Assembly (NCBI RefSeq): GCF_000422665.1
Contig: NZ_AUGM01000023.1
Coordinates: forward strand, 1 to 45,781
DNA from: Ferrimonas senticii DSM 18821
GTDB lineage: Bacteria > Pseudomonadota > Gammaproteobacteria > Enterobacterales > Shewanellaceae
Direction: 5' to 3'
Length of the DNA stretch: 45,781 nucleotides
The notes beneath the pieces were generated by a model. It was not told the origin of the DNA, searched no databases, and saw nothing but the letters and a program-made list of their open reading frames with translations. The first letter of the stretch is position 1. Each line of letters starts with the position of its first letter. Shown here piece after piece: positions 26,946-36,691 of the stretch. A program made the translations under genes and the position numbers.

Positions 26946-27485
26946 ATGGCGAAACTGCATGATTACTACAAAGAAGCTGTAGTAAAAGAACTGATGCAGC
27001 AGTTCGGCTACAAGAGCATCATGCAAGTCCCACGGATCGAAAAGATCACCCTGAACATGGGTGTCGGTGAAGCCGTAGCGGACAAGAAGGTGCTGGAAAA
27101 CGCTGTAGCTGATATGGCAGCTGTTTCTGGTCAGAAACCTCTGATCACTAAAGCTCGCAAGTCTGTTGCTGGCTTTAAGATCCGTGAAGGTTACCCGATT
27201 GGTTGTAAAGTCACCCTGCGCGGCGAGCGTATGTGGGAGTTTTTCGAGCGTCTGGTATGTATCGCGGTTCCTCGTATCCGTGACTTCCGTGGCCTGAACC
27301 CGAAAGCGTTCGATGGTCGTGGTAACTACTCCATGGGCGTTCGTGAGCAAATCATCTTCCCAGAAATCGATTACGACAAGATCGATAAAATTCGCGGTAT
27401 GGACATCACCATTACCACTTCCGCGAAGTCTGACGAGGAAGGTCGTGCTCTGCTGGCTGCCTTTAACTTCCCATTCCGCAAGTAA
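26946..27485 (+). CDS. rplE: Ribosomal protein L5 (uL5)
   Basis: 179 residues from ATG 26946 ([10 protein letters not shown]), with GGAG six bases upstream; an earlier in-frame ATG at 26934 would precede that ribosome binding site. L5 binds 5S rRNA and contacts P-site tRNA. In E. coli the rplX-rplE junction carries the S8 repressor site of the spc operon; the bases around this start look similar, but I did not fold or align them. Confidence 0.98.
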   Translation: MAKLHDYYKEAVVKELMQQFGYKSIMQVPRIEKITLNMGVGEAVADKKVLENAVADMAAVSGQKPLITKARKSVAGFKIREGYPIGCKVTLRGERMWEFFERLVCIAVPRIRDFRGLNPKAFDGRGNYSMGVREQIIFPEIDYDKIDKIRGMDITITTSAKSDEEGRALLAAFNFPFRK

Positions 27486-27497
27486 GGTGTAGGGACA

Positions 27498-27803
27498 ATG
27501 GCTAAACAATCAATGAAGGCGCGCGACGAAAAGCGCACCAAGCTGGTTGCTAAGTACGCTGAAAAGCGTGCCGCGCTGAAAGCTATCATCAACGATGTTA
27601 ACGCGTCTGAAGAAGATCGTTGGAATGCAGTGCTCAAGCTGCAAACCCTCCCGCGTGACTCCAGTGCCATCCGTCAGCGTAACCGCTGTAACATCACTGG
27701 TCGTCCACACGGCTACCTGCGCAAGTTCGGCCTGAGCCGTATCAAGCTGCGTGAAGCCGCTATGCGTGGCGAAGTTCCTGGCCTGAAAAAGGCCTCTTGG
27801 TAA
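27498..27803 (+). CDS. rpsN: Ribosomal protein S14 (uS14), zinc-independent form
   Basis: 101 residues with [21 protein letters not shown]. The protein is the long form without the two CxxC zinc pairs; only one Cys is present. Located in the 30S head. Confidence 0.98.
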   Translation: MAKQSMKARDEKRTKLVAKYAEKRAALKAIINDVNASEEDRWNAVLKLQTLPRDSSAIRQRNRCNITGRPHGYLRKFGLSRIKLREAAMRGEVPGLKKASW

Positions 27804-27823
27804 GCATTCGGGAGTAAGCGAAT

Positions 27824-28216
27824 ATGAGCATGCAAGATCCGATCGCGGATATGCTGACGCGCATCCGTAACGGCCAGGCTGCAAGCAAAGTATCTGTAAC
27901 CATGCCTTCTTCTAACCTGAAGAAAGCTATTGCTGCAGTACTGAAAGCAGAAGGCTACATTGCAGACTTCGCCGTTTCTGGCGACGTTAAACCTACTCTG
28001 GAAGTTACTCTGAAGTACTTCCAAGGTAAGCCGGTAGTTGAATCTATCGAGCGTGCCAGCCGCCCAGGCCTGCGCATCTACAAGAAAAAAGATGAGCTGC
28101 CAAAAGTAATGGGTGGTCTGGGTATCGCAATCGTATCCACCTCTAAAGGTGTGATGACCGACCGTGCAGCCCGTAACCTGGGTATGGGCGGCGAGATCAT
28201 CTGCTACGTAGCATAA
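27824..28216 (+). CDS. rpsH: Ribosomal protein S8 (uS8)
   Basis: 130 residues, [18 protein letters not shown] and a C-terminal [14 protein letters not shown] block. It is a primary 16S rRNA-binding protein and the known translational repressor of the spc operon in E. coli. Confidence 0.98.
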   Translation: MSMQDPIADMLTRIRNGQAASKVSVTMPSSNLKKAIAAVLKAEGYIADFAVSGDVKPTLEVTLKYFQGKPVVESIERASRPGLRIYKKKDELPKVMGGLGIAIVSTSKGVMTDRAARNLGMGGEIICYVA

Positions 28217-28229
28217 GGGAGGAGCACTA

Positions 28230-28763
28230 ATGTCTCGTGTAGCTAAGGCACCTGTTGCTATCCCTGCAGGCGTAGAAGTGACCATCAACGGTCAAGAGAT
28301 CACCGTTAAAGGTGGTAAGGGTACTCTGACTCGTGTAATCCACGATGCAGTAGTTCTAACCAAAGAAGAAGCTGAAATCACTTTCGGTCCACGCGAAGGC
28401 GCTGCCAACGCATGGGCACAAGCTGGTACCGCTCGCGCTTTGGTTAACAACATGGTTCAAGGCGTAACCGAAGGCTTCACTCGTAAACTGACCCTGCTGG
28501 GTGTTGGTTACCGTGTGGCTGTTGCAGGTAACACCGTAAACCTGACTCTGGGTTTCTCTCACCCTGTAGCTTACGAGCTGCCAGAAGGTGTGAAAGCCGA
28601 GTGCCCAAGCCAAACTGAAATCGTGCTTACTGGCGCCGACAAGCAGGTTGTAGGTCAAGCTGCTGCTAACATCCGCGCATACCGTGCTCCTGAGCCTTAC
28701 AAAGGCAAAGGTGTTCGTTACGCTGATGAAAACGTGCGTCGTAAAGAAGCCAAGAAGAAGTAA
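28230..28763 (+). CDS. rplF: Ribosomal protein L6 (uL6)
   Basis: 177 residues, [17 protein letters not shown] and the conserved [16 protein letters not shown] end. L6 lies near the sarcin-ricin loop, where translation factors bind. Good GGGAGGAG ribosome binding site. Confidence 0.98.
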   Translation: MSRVAKAPVAIPAGVEVTINGQEITVKGGKGTLTRVIHDAVVLTKEEAEITFGPREGAANAWAQAGTARALVNNMVQGVTEGFTRKLTLLGVGYRVAVAGNTVNLTLGFSHPVAYELPEGVKAECPSQTEIVLTGADKQVVGQAAANIRAYRAPEPYKGKGVRYADENVRRKEAKKK

Positions 28764-28772
28764 GGTAATACG

Positions 28773-29123
28773 ATGGACAAGAAAGCAGCTCGTCTGCGTC
28801 GCGCTACTCGCGTACGCAAACAAATTCAGGAAATGGGCGCGACCCGTCTGGTCGTGTTCCGTACTCCACGCCACATCTACGCCCAGGTTATCGCTGCGGA
28901 TGCAACCGTAGTGGCTGCCGCTTCTACCGTAGAGAAAGCGATCGCTGGTGAACTGAAAGGTACCAGCAACATCGCCGCCGCTATGGCAGTTGGTAAAGCA
29001 GTGGCTGAGCGCGCTCAAGAAAAGGGCATCACTGCTCTGGCCTTCGATCGCAGTGGCTTTAAGTATCACGGTCGCGTTAAAGCTCTGGCTGACGCTGCTC
29101 GTGAAGCTGGCCTCCAGTTCTAA
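28773..29123 (+). CDS. rplR: Ribosomal protein L18 (uL18)
   Basis: 116 residues with [16 protein letters not shown] and the conserved [20 protein letters not shown] end. L18 binds 5S rRNA together with L5 and L25. Starts nine bases after rplF. Confidence 0.98.
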   Translation: MDKKAARLRRATRVRKQIQEMGATRLVVFRTPRHIYAQVIAADATVVAAASTVEKAIAGELKGTSNIAAAMAVGKAVAERAQEKGITALAFDRSGFKYHGRVKALADAAREAGLQF

Positions 29124-29137
29124 GTTGGGAGTGGACA

Positions 29138-29638
29138 ATGGCGAATCATGAGAATCAAGCCGGTGATCTGCAAGAGAAGCTCATTGCAGTAAACCGCGTT
29201 TCTAAAGTAGTTAAAGGTGGTCGCATCTTTAGCTTTACCGCACTGACTGTAGTTGGTGACGGTAACGGTAAGGTTGGTTTCGGTTACGGCAAAGCACGTG
29301 AAGTGCCTGCTGCTATCCAAAAAGCGATGGAAAAAGCTCGTCGCAACATGCTGACCGTGAACCTGAACAATGGCACTCTTCACCACCCAGTGAAGGGCCG
29401 TCACTCTGGCTCCAAGGTATACATGCAGCCTGCTTCTGACGGTACCGGTATTATCGCTGGTGGTGCAATGCGCGCCGTTCTGGAAGTTGCTGGTGTACAC
29501 AACGTACTGGCAAAAGCCTACGGTTCTACCAACCCGATCAACATCGTACGCTCTACCGTTGACGCTCTGACTTCTATGAACTCTCCGGAGAAAGTAGCAG
29601 CTAAGCGTGGCCTGAGCGTTGAAGAACTGCGAGGTTAA
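29138..29638 (+). CDS. rpsE: Ribosomal protein S5 (uS5)
   Basis: 166 residues with [19 protein letters not shown] and [17 protein letters not shown]5 contributes to decoding fidelity and the mRNA entry helicase; its N-terminal loop is the spectinomycin site that gave the operon its name. Confidence 0.98.
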   Translation: MANHENQAGDLQEKLIAVNRVSKVVKGGRIFSFTALTVVGDGNGKVGFGYGKAREVPAAIQKAMEKARRNMLTVNLNNGTLHHPVKGRHSGSKVYMQPASDGTGIIAGGAMRAVLEVAGVHNVLAKAYGSTNPINIVRSTVDALTSMNSPEKVAAKRGLSVEELRG

Positions 29639-29643
29639 TCGAG

Positions 29644-29823
29644 ATGGCTAAGACTATTAAGGTTACCCAAACCAAATCCAGCATCGGTCGTCTGCCTAAG
29701 CACAAGGCAACTCTGACTGGTCTGGGTCTGCGCAAAATCGGTCACACTGTTGAACTGGAAGATACCCCTTCTGTTCGCGGTATGATCAACAAGGTTTACT
29801 ACATGGTGAAGGTGGAGGACTAA
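29644..29823 (+). CDS. rpmD: Ribosomal protein L30 (uL30)
   Basis: A 59-residue frame from ATG 29644 to TAA 29821-29823: it begins [20 protein letters not shown] and includes [20 protein letters not shown], the bacterial L30 pattern. It lies five bases after rpsE, and its stop is one base before the rplO ATG. Confidence 0.97.
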   Translation: MAKTIKVTQTKSSIGRLPKHKATLTGLGLRKIGHTVELEDTPSVRGMINKVYYMVKVED

Positions 29824-29824
29824 G

Positions 29825-30259
29825 ATGCGTCTGAATACTTTGTCTCCAGCTCCAGGTGCTAAAACCGCTGCCAAGCGTTTAGGTCGCGGTATCGGTTCTG
29901 GCCTGGGTAAAACCGGTGGTCGTGGCCACAAAGGTCAGAAGTCCCGCTCCGGCGGCGGCATCCGTCCTGGCTTTGAAGGCGGTCAAATGCCTATCAAACA
30001 GCGTCTGCCTAAGTTTGGTTTTACTTCCCGTAAGTCTCTGGTTTCCACTGAAGTGCGTCTGCACGAAATTGCGAAAGTAGAAGGCGACGTGGTTTCTCTG
30101 GCTACCCTGAAAGAAGCTGGCCTCGTAACTGCTAACATTCAGTTTGCGAAAGTTGTGCTTTCAGGTAAAATCGAGCGCCCAGTAACCATCTCTGGTCTGA
30201 AAGTGACCAAAGGTGCGCGCGCTGCCATTGAAGCTGCGGGCGGCAAAATCGAAGAATAA
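29825..30259 (+). CDS. rplO: Ribosomal protein L15 (uL15)
   Basis: 144 residues, [20 protein letters not shown], with the Gly-rich [20 protein letters not shown] extension typical of L15. A late assembly protein of the 50S subunit. AGGTGGAGG at the rpmD end serves as its ribosome binding site. Confidence 0.98.
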   Translation: MRLNTLSPAPGAKTAAKRLGRGIGSGLGKTGGRGHKGQKSRSGGGIRPGFEGGQMPIKQRLPKFGFTSRKSLVSTEVRLHEIAKVEGDVVSLATLKEAGLVTANIQFAKVVLSGKIERPVTISGLKVTKGARAAIEAAGGKIEE

Positions 30260-30277
30260 CGGGAAGTAGAGTAAGCA

Positions 30278-31597
30278 ATGGCAAAACCAGGACTTGAATT
30301 AAAAAGTGCGAAAGGGGGCCTTTCTGAATTGAAAGCGCGCCTGTTGTTTGTCCTTGGAGCCATTATTGTGTTCCGAGCTGGTTCTTTCGTACCAATTCCT
30401 GGTATTGACGCTGCTGTTCTTGCCGAGTTGTTCAATCAGCAACAGGGCACCATCGTAGAGATGTTTAACATGTTCTCCGGTGGCGCCTTGGAGCGTGCTT
30501 CTGTGTTTGCTTTGGGCATCATGCCGTACATCTCTGCATCGATTATCATGCAGTTATTGACCGTGGTGCACCCAACTCTCGCAGAGTGGAAGAAGGAAGG
30601 GGAGACTGGTCGTCGTAAGATCAACCAGTGGACTCGCTACGGCACTTTGGGCCTAGCCTTCTTCCAATCTATCGGTGTCGCAACCGGCCTACCTTCAATG
30701 GTTCCTGGTCTGGTTGTAAACCCAGGTTTCGGTTTCTACTTTGTAGCAATCGTCTCCTTGGTCACCGGTACCATGTTCCTTATGTGGCTGGGTGAGCAAA
30801 TCACCGAACGCGGTATTGGCAACGGCATTTCGATCCTGATCTTTACAGGTATCGTTGCTGGTCTGCCTTCTGCGATCGGTCAAACGGCTGAACAAGCTCG
30901 TCAAGGTGAACTGCATCTACTCTTGCTGCTCGGTATTGTGGCTCTAATCGGTCTGGTTACTGCCTTTGTGGTATTTATGGAGCGCGGCCAACGCCGTATC
31001 GTGGTAAACTACGCCAAGCGTCAGCAAGGCCGTAAAGTGTTTGCCGCACAAAGCACCCATTTACCACTTAAGGTAAACATGGCTGGTGTGATTCCGCCGA
31101 TCTTCGCGTCCAGTTTGATCCTGTTCCCAGGCACTCTGGCCCAGTGGTTTGATAAAAACTCTGGTGGCATCCTGTCAGATATTTCTCTGGCACTGTCTCC
31201 AGGTCAACCGCTGTACGTGTTGATTTATGCTGTGGCAATCGTGTTCTTCTGTTTCTTCTACACGGCGTTGGTTTTCAACCCGCGTGAAACAGCTGACAAC
31301 TTGAAAAAGAGTGGTGCGTTTATCCCTGGAATTCGTCCAGGCGAGCAAACTGCCCGCTACATTGATAAAGTGATGACCCGCCTAACTTTGGTTGGTGCTG
31401 CGTACATTACCTTTATCTGTCTGGTTCCGGAGTTCTTGATGATCACCACCAATGTGCCGTTCTACCTCGGTGGAACTTCACTGTTGATTATGGTGGTAGT
31501 GATCATGGACTTCATGGCCCAGGTCCAAACTCATCTGATGTCATCTCAGTATGAGTCTGTCCTGAAAAAGGCCAACCTTAAAGGCTACGGCCGTTAA
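30278..31597 (+). CDS. secY: Protein translocase subunit SecY
   Basis: 439 residues with ten membrane segments. Conserved pieces are VPIPGID near the first periplasmic loop, [15 protein letters not shown] in TM2, the cytoplasmic loop with [21 protein letters not shown] and [12 protein letters not shown], and the [22 protein letters not shown] loop that contacts SecA and the ribosome. It forms the inner-membrane channel with SecE and SecG. Its place between rplO and rpmJ is the usual one in gammaproteobacteria. Confidence 0.98.
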   Translation: MAKPGLELKSAKGGLSELKARLLFVLGAIIVFRAGSFVPIPGIDAAVLAELFNQQQGTIVEMFNMFSGGALERASVFALGIMPYISASIIMQLLTVVHPTLAEWKKEGETGRRKINQWTRYGTLGLAFFQSIGVATGLPSMVPGLVVNPGFGFYFVAIVSLVTGTMFLMWLGEQITERGIGNGISILIFTGIVAGLPSAIGQTAEQARQGELHLLLLLGIVALIGLVTAFVVFMERGQRRIVVNYAKRQQGRKVFAAQSTHLPLKVNMAGVIPPIFASSLILFPGTLAQWFDKNSGGILSDISLALSPGQPLYVLIYAVAIVFFCFFYTALVFNPRETADNLKKSGAFIPGIRPGEQTARYIDKVMTRLTLVGAAYITFICLVPEFLMITTNVPFYLGGTSLLIMVVVIMDFMAQVQTHLMSSQYESVLKKANLKGYGR

Positions 31598-31622
31598 GCG
31601 CGCCAACCCACGGAGTATCAAA

Positions 31623-31736
31623 ATGAAAGTTCGTGCATCAGTTAAGGCAATGTGCCGCAACTGTAAGGTGATCAAACGTAATGGTGTTGTTCGTGTAATC
31701 TGCTCTGAGCCGAAGCACAAACAGCGTCAAGGTTAA
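31623..31736 (+). CDS. rpmJ: Ribosomal protein L36 (bL36), zinc-binding form
   Basis: 37 residues from ATG 31623 to TAA 31734-31736, beginning [20 protein letters not shown]. Cys11, Cys14, Cys27 and His32 form the zinc site, so this is the C+ form; zinc-free paralogues, if any, would lie elsewhere. Last gene of the spc operon, 25 bases after secY, with GGAG upstream. Confidence 0.97.
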   Translation: MKVRASVKAMCRNCKVIKRNGVVRVICSEPKHKQRQG

Positions 31737-31764
31737 TTGACTTAGTCATTAACCAAACAAAGTG

Positions 31765-31796
31765 CACAGGGCTGACCAAACTGGTCAGCCCCTGTG
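31765..31796 (+). terminator. Hairpin between rpmJ and the alpha leader
   Basis: CACAGGGCTGACCA pairs with TGGTCAGCCCCTGTG (one bulged C) around an AAC loop. Only TTGTTG follows, so it may be a partial terminator or an RNA-processing site rather than a full stop between the spc and alpha operons. Confidence 0.55.
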
Positions 31797-31820
31797 TTGT
31801 TGCAATGTAGTTGGCTGTTG

Positions 31821-31885
31821 AGTATCCTACCGGGCTTTTCGCAGTCAACCAGAAAATGTAGGAGTGCTATAGTGGCCCGTATCGC
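31821..31885 (+). promoter_or_regulatory. Alpha operon leader (S4-repressor pseudoknot region)
   Basis: The blocks TTGAGTATCCT, CGGGCTTTTC, GTAGGAGTGC and ATAGTGGCCCGTAT appear in the same order as in the E. coli alpha operon ribosome binding site (Rfam Alpha_RBS). There a pseudoknot over the rpsM start lets S4 repress translation. The rpsM GTG start is included. The match is read by eye but is extensive. Confidence 0.85.
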
Positions 31886-32228
31886 TGGCATTAACATTCC
31901 AGAGCATAAACATGCGGTGATCGCTCTAACCGCCATTTTCGGCATTGGTGCCACTCGCGCAAAACTCGTTTGCGCAGAGGCCGGTATTGCTGAAGATGCC
32001 AAGTTTAAGGATCTAGACGAATCCACTATCGATAAAGTGCGTGAAGTCGTTGGCCAGTTCATCGTAGAAGGTGACCTGCGTCGTGAGATCTCCATGAACA
32101 TCAAGCGTCTGATGGACCTGGGCTGCTACCGCGGTCTGCGTCATCGTCGTAGCTTGCCGCTTCGTGGTCAACGTACCAAAACCAACGCGCGTACCCGTAA
32201 AGGTCCGCGTAAGCCGATTAAGAAGTAA
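31872..32228 (+). CDS. rpsM: Ribosomal protein S13 (uS13)
   Basis: 118 residues. The start is GTG 31872 ([15 protein letters not shown]), as in E. coli, with TAGGAG upstream; a longer in-frame start at 31794 would run through the regulatory leader and is rejected. [19 protein letters not shown] near the C-terminus is typical. S13 contacts P-site tRNA and bridges to the 50S subunit. Confidence 0.97.
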   Translation: MARIAGINIPEHKHAVIALTAIFGIGATRAKLVCAEAGIAEDAKFKDLDESTIDKVREVVGQFIVEGDLRREISMNIKRLMDLGCYRGLRHRRSLPLRGQRTKTNARTRKGPRKPIKK

Positions 32229-32242
32229 GGGGATTATAAGCA

Positions 32243-32632
32243 ATGGCTAAAGCTCCTTCTCGTACTCGTAAGAAGGTACGTAAACAGGTCGCAGACGGTA
32301 TCGCACACGTTCATGCTTCCTTCAACAACACCATCGTGACCATCACTGACCGTCAGGGCAACGCTCTGGCGTGGGCTACCGCAGGTGGCTCTGGTTTCCG
32401 TGGTTCTCGTAAGTCTACTCCGTTCGCTGCACAGGTTGCTGCTGAGCGTTGCGCTGAAATCGCAAAAGAGTACGGCCTGAAGAACCTGGAAGTAGAGGTG
32501 AAAGGTCCTGGTCCAGGTCGTGAGTCATCCATCCGTGCTCTGAATGCTGCGGGCTTCCGCATCACCAACATCACCGATGTTACTCCGATCCCACACAACG
32601 GTTGTCGCCCGCCTAAAAAGCGTCGCGTGTAA
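32243..32632 (+). CDS. rpsK: Ribosomal protein S11 (uS11)
   Basis: 129 residues with [20 protein letters not shown] and [18 protein letters not shown]11 lies on the 30S platform by the E-site mRNA. GGGGAT ribosome binding site upstream. Confidence 0.98.
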   Translation: MAKAPSRTRKKVRKQVADGIAHVHASFNNTIVTITDRQGNALAWATAGGSGFRGSRKSTPFAAQVAAERCAEIAKEYGLKNLEVEVKGPGPGRESSIRALNAAGFRITNITDVTPIPHNGCRPPKKRRV

Positions 32633-32657
32633 CCTTTAGGACAGTTGGAGAAGAAAC

Positions 32658-33278
32658 ATGGCAAGATATTTGGGTCCTAAGCTCAAACTAGCCCGTCGCG
32701 AAGGAACTGATCTGTTCCTGAAGTCTGGCGTTCGAGCGATCGATTCTAAGTGTAAGATTGATACCGTACCTGGTCAGCACGGCGCTCGTCGCGCTCGTCT
32801 GTCTGACTACGGTGTTCAGCTGCGCGAAAAACAAAAAGTTCGTCGTATCTACGGCGTACTGGAAAAGCAGTTCCGTAACTACTACAAGGATGCGGCACGT
32901 CAGAAGGGCAACACTGGTGAGAACCTGCTGGTTCTGCTGGAAACCCGTCTGGACAACGTAGTTTACCGTATGGGCTTTGGTGCAACTCGCGCTGAAGCAC
33001 GCCAGCTGGTAAGCCACAAGGCCATCAAGGTTAACGGTCGTGTTGTAAACATCCCATCCTTCCGCGTATCTCCGAACGACGTTATCGCTGTTCGTGAGAA
33101 GTCTCAGAAGCAGGCGCGTATCAAAGGCGCTCTGGAAGTTGCTGAGCAGCGCGAGAAGCCAACTTGGGTTGAAGTAGACGCAGCTAAGATGGAAGGCACT
33201 TTCAAGCGCTTCCCAGAGCGTAGCGACTTGTCTGCTGACATCAACGAACAGCTGATCGTAGAGCTTTACTCCAAGTAA
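32658..33278 (+). CDS. rpsD: Ribosomal protein S4 (uS4)
   Basis: 206 residues, [19 protein letters not shown] and an S4 RNA-binding domain from about residue 96 ([24 protein letters not shown]). S4 starts 30S assembly and is the repressor that acts on the alpha operon leader upstream of rpsM. Confidence 0.98.
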   Translation: MARYLGPKLKLARREGTDLFLKSGVRAIDSKCKIDTVPGQHGARRARLSDYGVQLREKQKVRRIYGVLEKQFRNYYKDAARQKGNTGENLLVLLETRLDNVVYRMGFGATRAEARQLVSHKAIKVNGRVVNIPSFRVSPNDVIAVREKSQKQARIKGALEVAEQREKPTWVEVDAAKMEGTFKRFPERSDLSADINEQLIVELYSK

Positions 33279-33303
33279 AGCTTAACCGTTAAGAGAGGAC
33301 AAA

Positions 33304-34296
33304 ATGCAGGGTTCTGTTACCGAATTTCTAAAACCACGACTTGTCGATATTGATCAGGTTAGCCCTAACCGGGCTAAAGTGACTCTGGAGCCGCTGGAGC
33401 GTGGTTTTGGCCACACTCTGGGCAACGCTCTGCGTCGCATCCTGCTCTCTTCCATGCCTGGTTGTGCAGTGACCGAAGTTGAAATCGACGGTGTACTGCA
33501 CGAGTACAGCAGCAAAGAAGGCGTTCAAGAGGACGTTCTTGAAATCCTGCTGAACCTGAAAGGGTTGGCTGTAAAGCTAGAAGGGAAAGAGGAAGCTACT
33601 CTGACCCTGAGCAAGTCCGGTGCGGGCCCTGTCACTGCAGCAGATATCACCCATGACGGTGATGTAGAGATCGTTAATCCCGATCATCTGATCTGCACTC
33701 TGACCGGTGCTGATGCTGAAATCAGCATGCGCATTAAAGTTGAGATCGGTCGTGGCTACATGCCAGCGTCTGCTCGCGCACAGGTTGAAGAGGACGAACG
33801 TCCTATCGGCCGTCTGCTGGTAGATGCGTCTTTCAGCCCAGTGGTTCGCATTGCTTACAATGTTGAAGCCGCTCGTGTTGAACAGCGCACCGATCTGGAC
33901 AAGCTGGTTATCGACATGCACACCGACGGCACCCTGGATCCTGAAGAAGCGATCCGCCGTTCTGCCACTATTCTGGCAGAACAACTGGAAGCCTTCGTTG
34001 ACCTGCGCGATGTCAGCGAGCCGGAAGAGAAAGAAGAGAAGCCGGAATTCGATCCGATTCTGCTGCGTCCTGTCGACGATCTGGAACTGACAGTTCGTTC
34101 GGCTAACTGCTTGAAAGCGGAAGCCATCCACTACATTGGCGATCTGGTACAGCGTACCGAGGTTGAGCTACTGAAGACCCCTAACCTGGGTAAGAAGTCT
34201 CTGACCGAGATCAAAGACGTATTGGCTTCCCGTGGTCTGTCTCTGGGCATGCGCCTGGAAAACTGGCCGCCGGCGTCTCTAGTCGACAACATGTAA
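33304..34296 (+). CDS. rpoA: RNA polymerase alpha subunit
   Basis: 330 residues. The N-terminal domain carries [26 protein letters not shown], used for dimer formation and core assembly. An acidic linker ([11 protein letters not shown]) leads to the C-terminal domain with [22 protein letters not shown] and [13 protein letters not shown], which contacts UP elements and activators. AGAGAGGA precedes the ATG. Confidence 0.99.
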   Translation: MQGSVTEFLKPRLVDIDQVSPNRAKVTLEPLERGFGHTLGNALRRILLSSMPGCAVTEVEIDGVLHEYSSKEGVQEDVLEILLNLKGLAVKLEGKEEATLTLSKSGAGPVTAADITHDGDVEIVNPDHLICTLTGADAEISMRIKVEIGRGYMPASARAQVEEDERPIGRLLVDASFSPVVRIAYNVEAARVEQRTDLDKLVIDMHTDGTLDPEEAIRRSATILAEQLEAFVDLRDVSEPEEKEEKPEFDPILLRPVDDLELTVRSANCLKAEAIHYIGDLVQRTEVELLKTPNLGKKSLTEIKDVLASRGLSLGMRLENWPPASLVDNM

Positions 34297-34332
34297 CCAG
34301 ATCTTAAAGATTTAGGTTAGAAGGATAAGGTC

Positions 34333-34722
34333 ATGCGCCATCGTAAGAGCGGTCGTCAACTGAATCGTAATAGCAGCCACCGTAAAGCTATGTTTAAGAA
34401 CATGGCTGTGTCGCTGATTAACCACGAAGTTATCAAGACGACCCTGCCTAAGGCAAAAGAGCTGCGCCGTGTAGTAGAGCCAATGATCACTTTGGCTAAA
34501 ACTGACAGCGTTGCAAACCGCCGTCTGGCATTCGCCCGTACCCGCGACAACGCGGCTGTAGGCAAACTGTTTAATGAACTGGGTCCACGTTACCTGGAGC
34601 GCGCTGGTGGTTACACCCGCATCCTGAAGTGTGGCTTCCGTGCTGGTGATAACGCTCCTATGGCGTACATCGAGCTGGTTGACCGCCCAGCTGCTGAAGT
34701 TGCTGCTGCTGACGCAGAATAA
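34333..34722 (+). CDS. rplQ: Ribosomal protein L17 (bL17)
   Basis: 129 residues, [20 protein letters not shown], bacteria-specific, near the exit tunnel. It ends the alpha operon; a strong terminator follows within 25 bases. Confidence 0.98.
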   Translation: MRHRKSGRQLNRNSSHRKAMFKNMAVSLINHEVIKTTLPKAKELRRVVEPMITLAKTDSVANRRLAFARTRDNAAVGKLFNELGPRYLERAGGYTRILKCGFRAGDNAPMAYIELVDRPAAEVAAADAE

Positions 34723-34735
34723 GCTTCTTAAGCAC

Positions 34736-34767
34736 TAAAAAAAGCGAGCTTCGGCTCGCTTTTTTTA
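34736..34767 (+). terminator. Terminator after rplQ
   Basis: AGCGAGC-TTCG-GCTCGCT (34743-34760) is flanked by a run of A and a run of eight T, so it can work in both directions. The only minus-strand gene nearby ends at 35046. Confidence 0.93.
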
Positions 34768-34856
34768 TATCAAAAATCCGCTGATGTAGCCCCATGGTTC
34801 GCAGCCATGAGGCAGTCATCACAGCCATCAAATCGCTACTATCTCATGGCATGGTG

Positions 34857-35018
34857 ATACCAACTCACCTAAATATCTGATCACTATTGCTGGATTAAAT
34901 CGCCTCACTCTGCGTTACTCAACTTACTGGTAGAGCCACTAGCAGCGGCGTTGAATGCCTTGATTGAGACGATTTCTCCTTCGCACTAGATAGACCATTT
35001 ACTTAAGCGAATTGGTAT
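34857..35018. mobile_element. MITE-like element with imperfect terminal inverted repeats
   Basis: The left end ATACCAACTCACCTAAATA and the reverse complement of the right end, ATACCAATTCGCTTAAGTA, agree at 15 of 19 positions, and every mismatch is a transition. The 162-base element contains no gene. It fills most of the stretch between rplQ and the next gene. No clear target-site duplication is seen. Upstream of it, CATGG/CCATG (about 34792-34808) is a small separate hairpin. Confidence 0.6.
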
Positions 35019-35045
35019 AAGAGCGGAACCGGCTACCTAACCTAA

Positions 35046-36560
35046 TTACTGCTTTAGTGATTCAGACGTGGGTGTTGCCTCGGTGTAAGATTTTAGTTCG
35101 TCGTTGCTGCTAGCAAGCACCATTTGGTCGGCGAACAGATAGATGTCTCGACCTGCACGTACGGCGCTGTAGATCAGAATCAGCAGATTCGCGGGTTGTA
35201 GCCATAATTCCCACGGCAATACCCCTCCCACAAACCACGGTAGGGCCATTAGGCCGAACAGTGAAACGGTAAGCAGGTGGTTTGGCAAGCCGATGCCGCT
35301 GCCGTTGTAGCGGTAGACGAAGTACGGTACCCATTTGCCGACCGCCCAGCTTATGGCATATAACGCCGCTAGCGGCGTTGTTGCAAACACGACAATGTAG
35401 CCAATAGTTCTTGCTGACTGGAGCAAGAAGAAGCTGATAATGCGGCCCTTGAAGCGCAACCGGTTATGCCACCAAAACGCGCCAGCGGTTGCAGCGAATA
35501 AGCCAATCAATCCCAACCCAACGCCGACGTATGCCGCAAGCCCCTGTAATTGGTAGTGTGCGGGAATCCAGCTCACTGGCGTCGCTAAGTAGGTGGCCAA
35601 TAGCCACAACAGCACTCCGCAGCCAATCGCAAAAGCCGGCTTGAAGTTGCCGTGCAAGGCTTGGTAAGTGTTGGAGATCCTAGCTTTCTTTTCTAACAGC
35701 ACACCCCGGCGGTCATTCTCGTAATAGCCCAGTTCGTACAGGCTAAAAAATGCCAGCATCGTTGCGGCAATCGCTATGGCGCTTAGGAACGGCTGATCAC
35801 TGGTCAGGGCAAACACCAGCACCAGCAATAGGTAATCGTGCGCGATGAGGGTGTTGCGAAAGTAACGCTCGTTGCTGCGTTTCACCTTGAGGGTATAGGC
35901 CAGGGGCAACATCGGCTTCAACCCTGCTTGATAGCTTACAGCGTCGGGCCATTGCGGGCGCATGATGTCGACGTAAGTGAGATAAGCGGCTAATTGGGGT
36001 TTTCGTTGCGTTAGCCATAGCGGGCGGCTATTACTTGCGAGTTCCGCCAGGGTGGTGAGGCGCTCTGGTTGCGGGGAAGTTTGCCAATACCAGCGTTGAT
36101 GGGCTGGTAGCCCTTCAATGGCGTCCAGTAACGGACCGATGATCCGAGAGGGGCCTGCGCAAACGATGGTGAGCGGCCTTTGGTGCTGTGCCAAAGCTTG
36201 CAATAGGGGGCGATTAACGTATTGATTGGCGAGGGTGTGGCATCGTTTTAACCATTGCTGGTAGAGACCAGGATTAAGCCGTTCATAAAGGGCAATACGG
36301 AAGCGCTGCTGACAATCATGGCCATAACGTCGGCTTAGCCATTGCCATGGTAAAAGGATCTCCACTAACTGCAGCATAATCGCCAACCACGCCGGTTGTT
36401 TGGCGAGCAGCAGATACGTTTCGATGGGATCGCGCAGCCACAGATTCAGCTCGAAATCGACGATAACTGGCGCGTTGGATTGTGATAGATGCTCCAGTGC
36501 TGACTCGGCGGCAACTTCGGTTTGTTGTGCAAGTCGTACAGTTTGATCCTTCACAATCAT
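35046..36560 (-). CDS. Predicted HAD-like / UbiA-like two-domain membrane protein (degenerate motifs)
   Basis: 504 residues. The N-terminal ~215 residues resemble the HAD phosphatase module fused to some UbiA prenyltransferases: VIVDFELNLW at 32-41 (compare DLDGT), a WLSRRYG-type helical cap, and RPLTIVCAGPSRIIGPLL at 128-145. The membrane part (about 235-470) has several hydrophobic segments and YYENDRRG at 279-286 where UbiA enzymes have NDxxD. In both domains the key acidic motif is only partly kept (D35 present, second Asp replaced by Glu, Thr by Asn), so activity is doubtful. GAGG precedes the ATG. It is a single gene pointing toward rplQ. The family assignment is tentative; the function is unknown. 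Confidence 0.6.
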   Translation of the reverse strand: MIVKDQTVRLAQQTEVAAESALEHLSQSNAPVIVDFELNLWLRDPIETYLLLAKQPAWLAIMLQLVEILLPWQWLSRRYGHDCQQRFRIALYERLNPGLYQQWLKRCHTLANQYVNRPLLQALAQHQRPLTIVCAGPSRIIGPLLDAIEGLPAHQRWYWQTSPQPERLTTLAELASNSRPLWLTQRKPQLAAYLTYVDIMRPQWPDAVSYQAGLKPMLPLAYTLKVKRSNERYFRNTLIAHDYLLLVLVFALTSDQPFLSAIAIAATMLAFFSLYELGYYENDRRGVLLEKKARISNTYQALHGNFKPAFAIGCGVLLWLLATYLATPVSWIPAHYQLQGLAAYVGVGLGLIGLFAATAGAFWWHNRLRFKGRIISFFLLQSARTIGYIVVFATTPLAALYAISWAVGKWVPYFVYRYNGSGIGLPNHLLTVSLFGLMALPWFVGGVLPWELWLQPANLLILIYSAVRAGRDIYLFADQMVLASSNDELKSYTEATPTSESLKQ

Positions 36561-36644
36561 ATCAGGCCTCTACAGCAACATATGCCCTTGTTACTTTCCT
36601 ACTTAGGATTAGAAAGTTAGTGCAAATTTACGGTTGTTGAGGCC

Positions 36645-36671
36645 AAAAAAAACCGAGCCCTAGGCTCGGTT
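36645..36671 (-). terminator. Terminator of the ccmABCDE operon
   Basis: On the minus strand AACCGAGCC-TAG-GGCTCGGTT (36671-36651) runs into eight T. It follows ccmE by 20 bases. Confidence 0.92.
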
Positions 36672-36691
36672 AATGATTTCAAAGCGGTGGC

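Noticed and set aside
28356-29138. 260-codon minus-strand reading frame opposite rplF and rplR
   Set aside because: Same codon-bias artefact; both plus-strand genes are complete and conserved.
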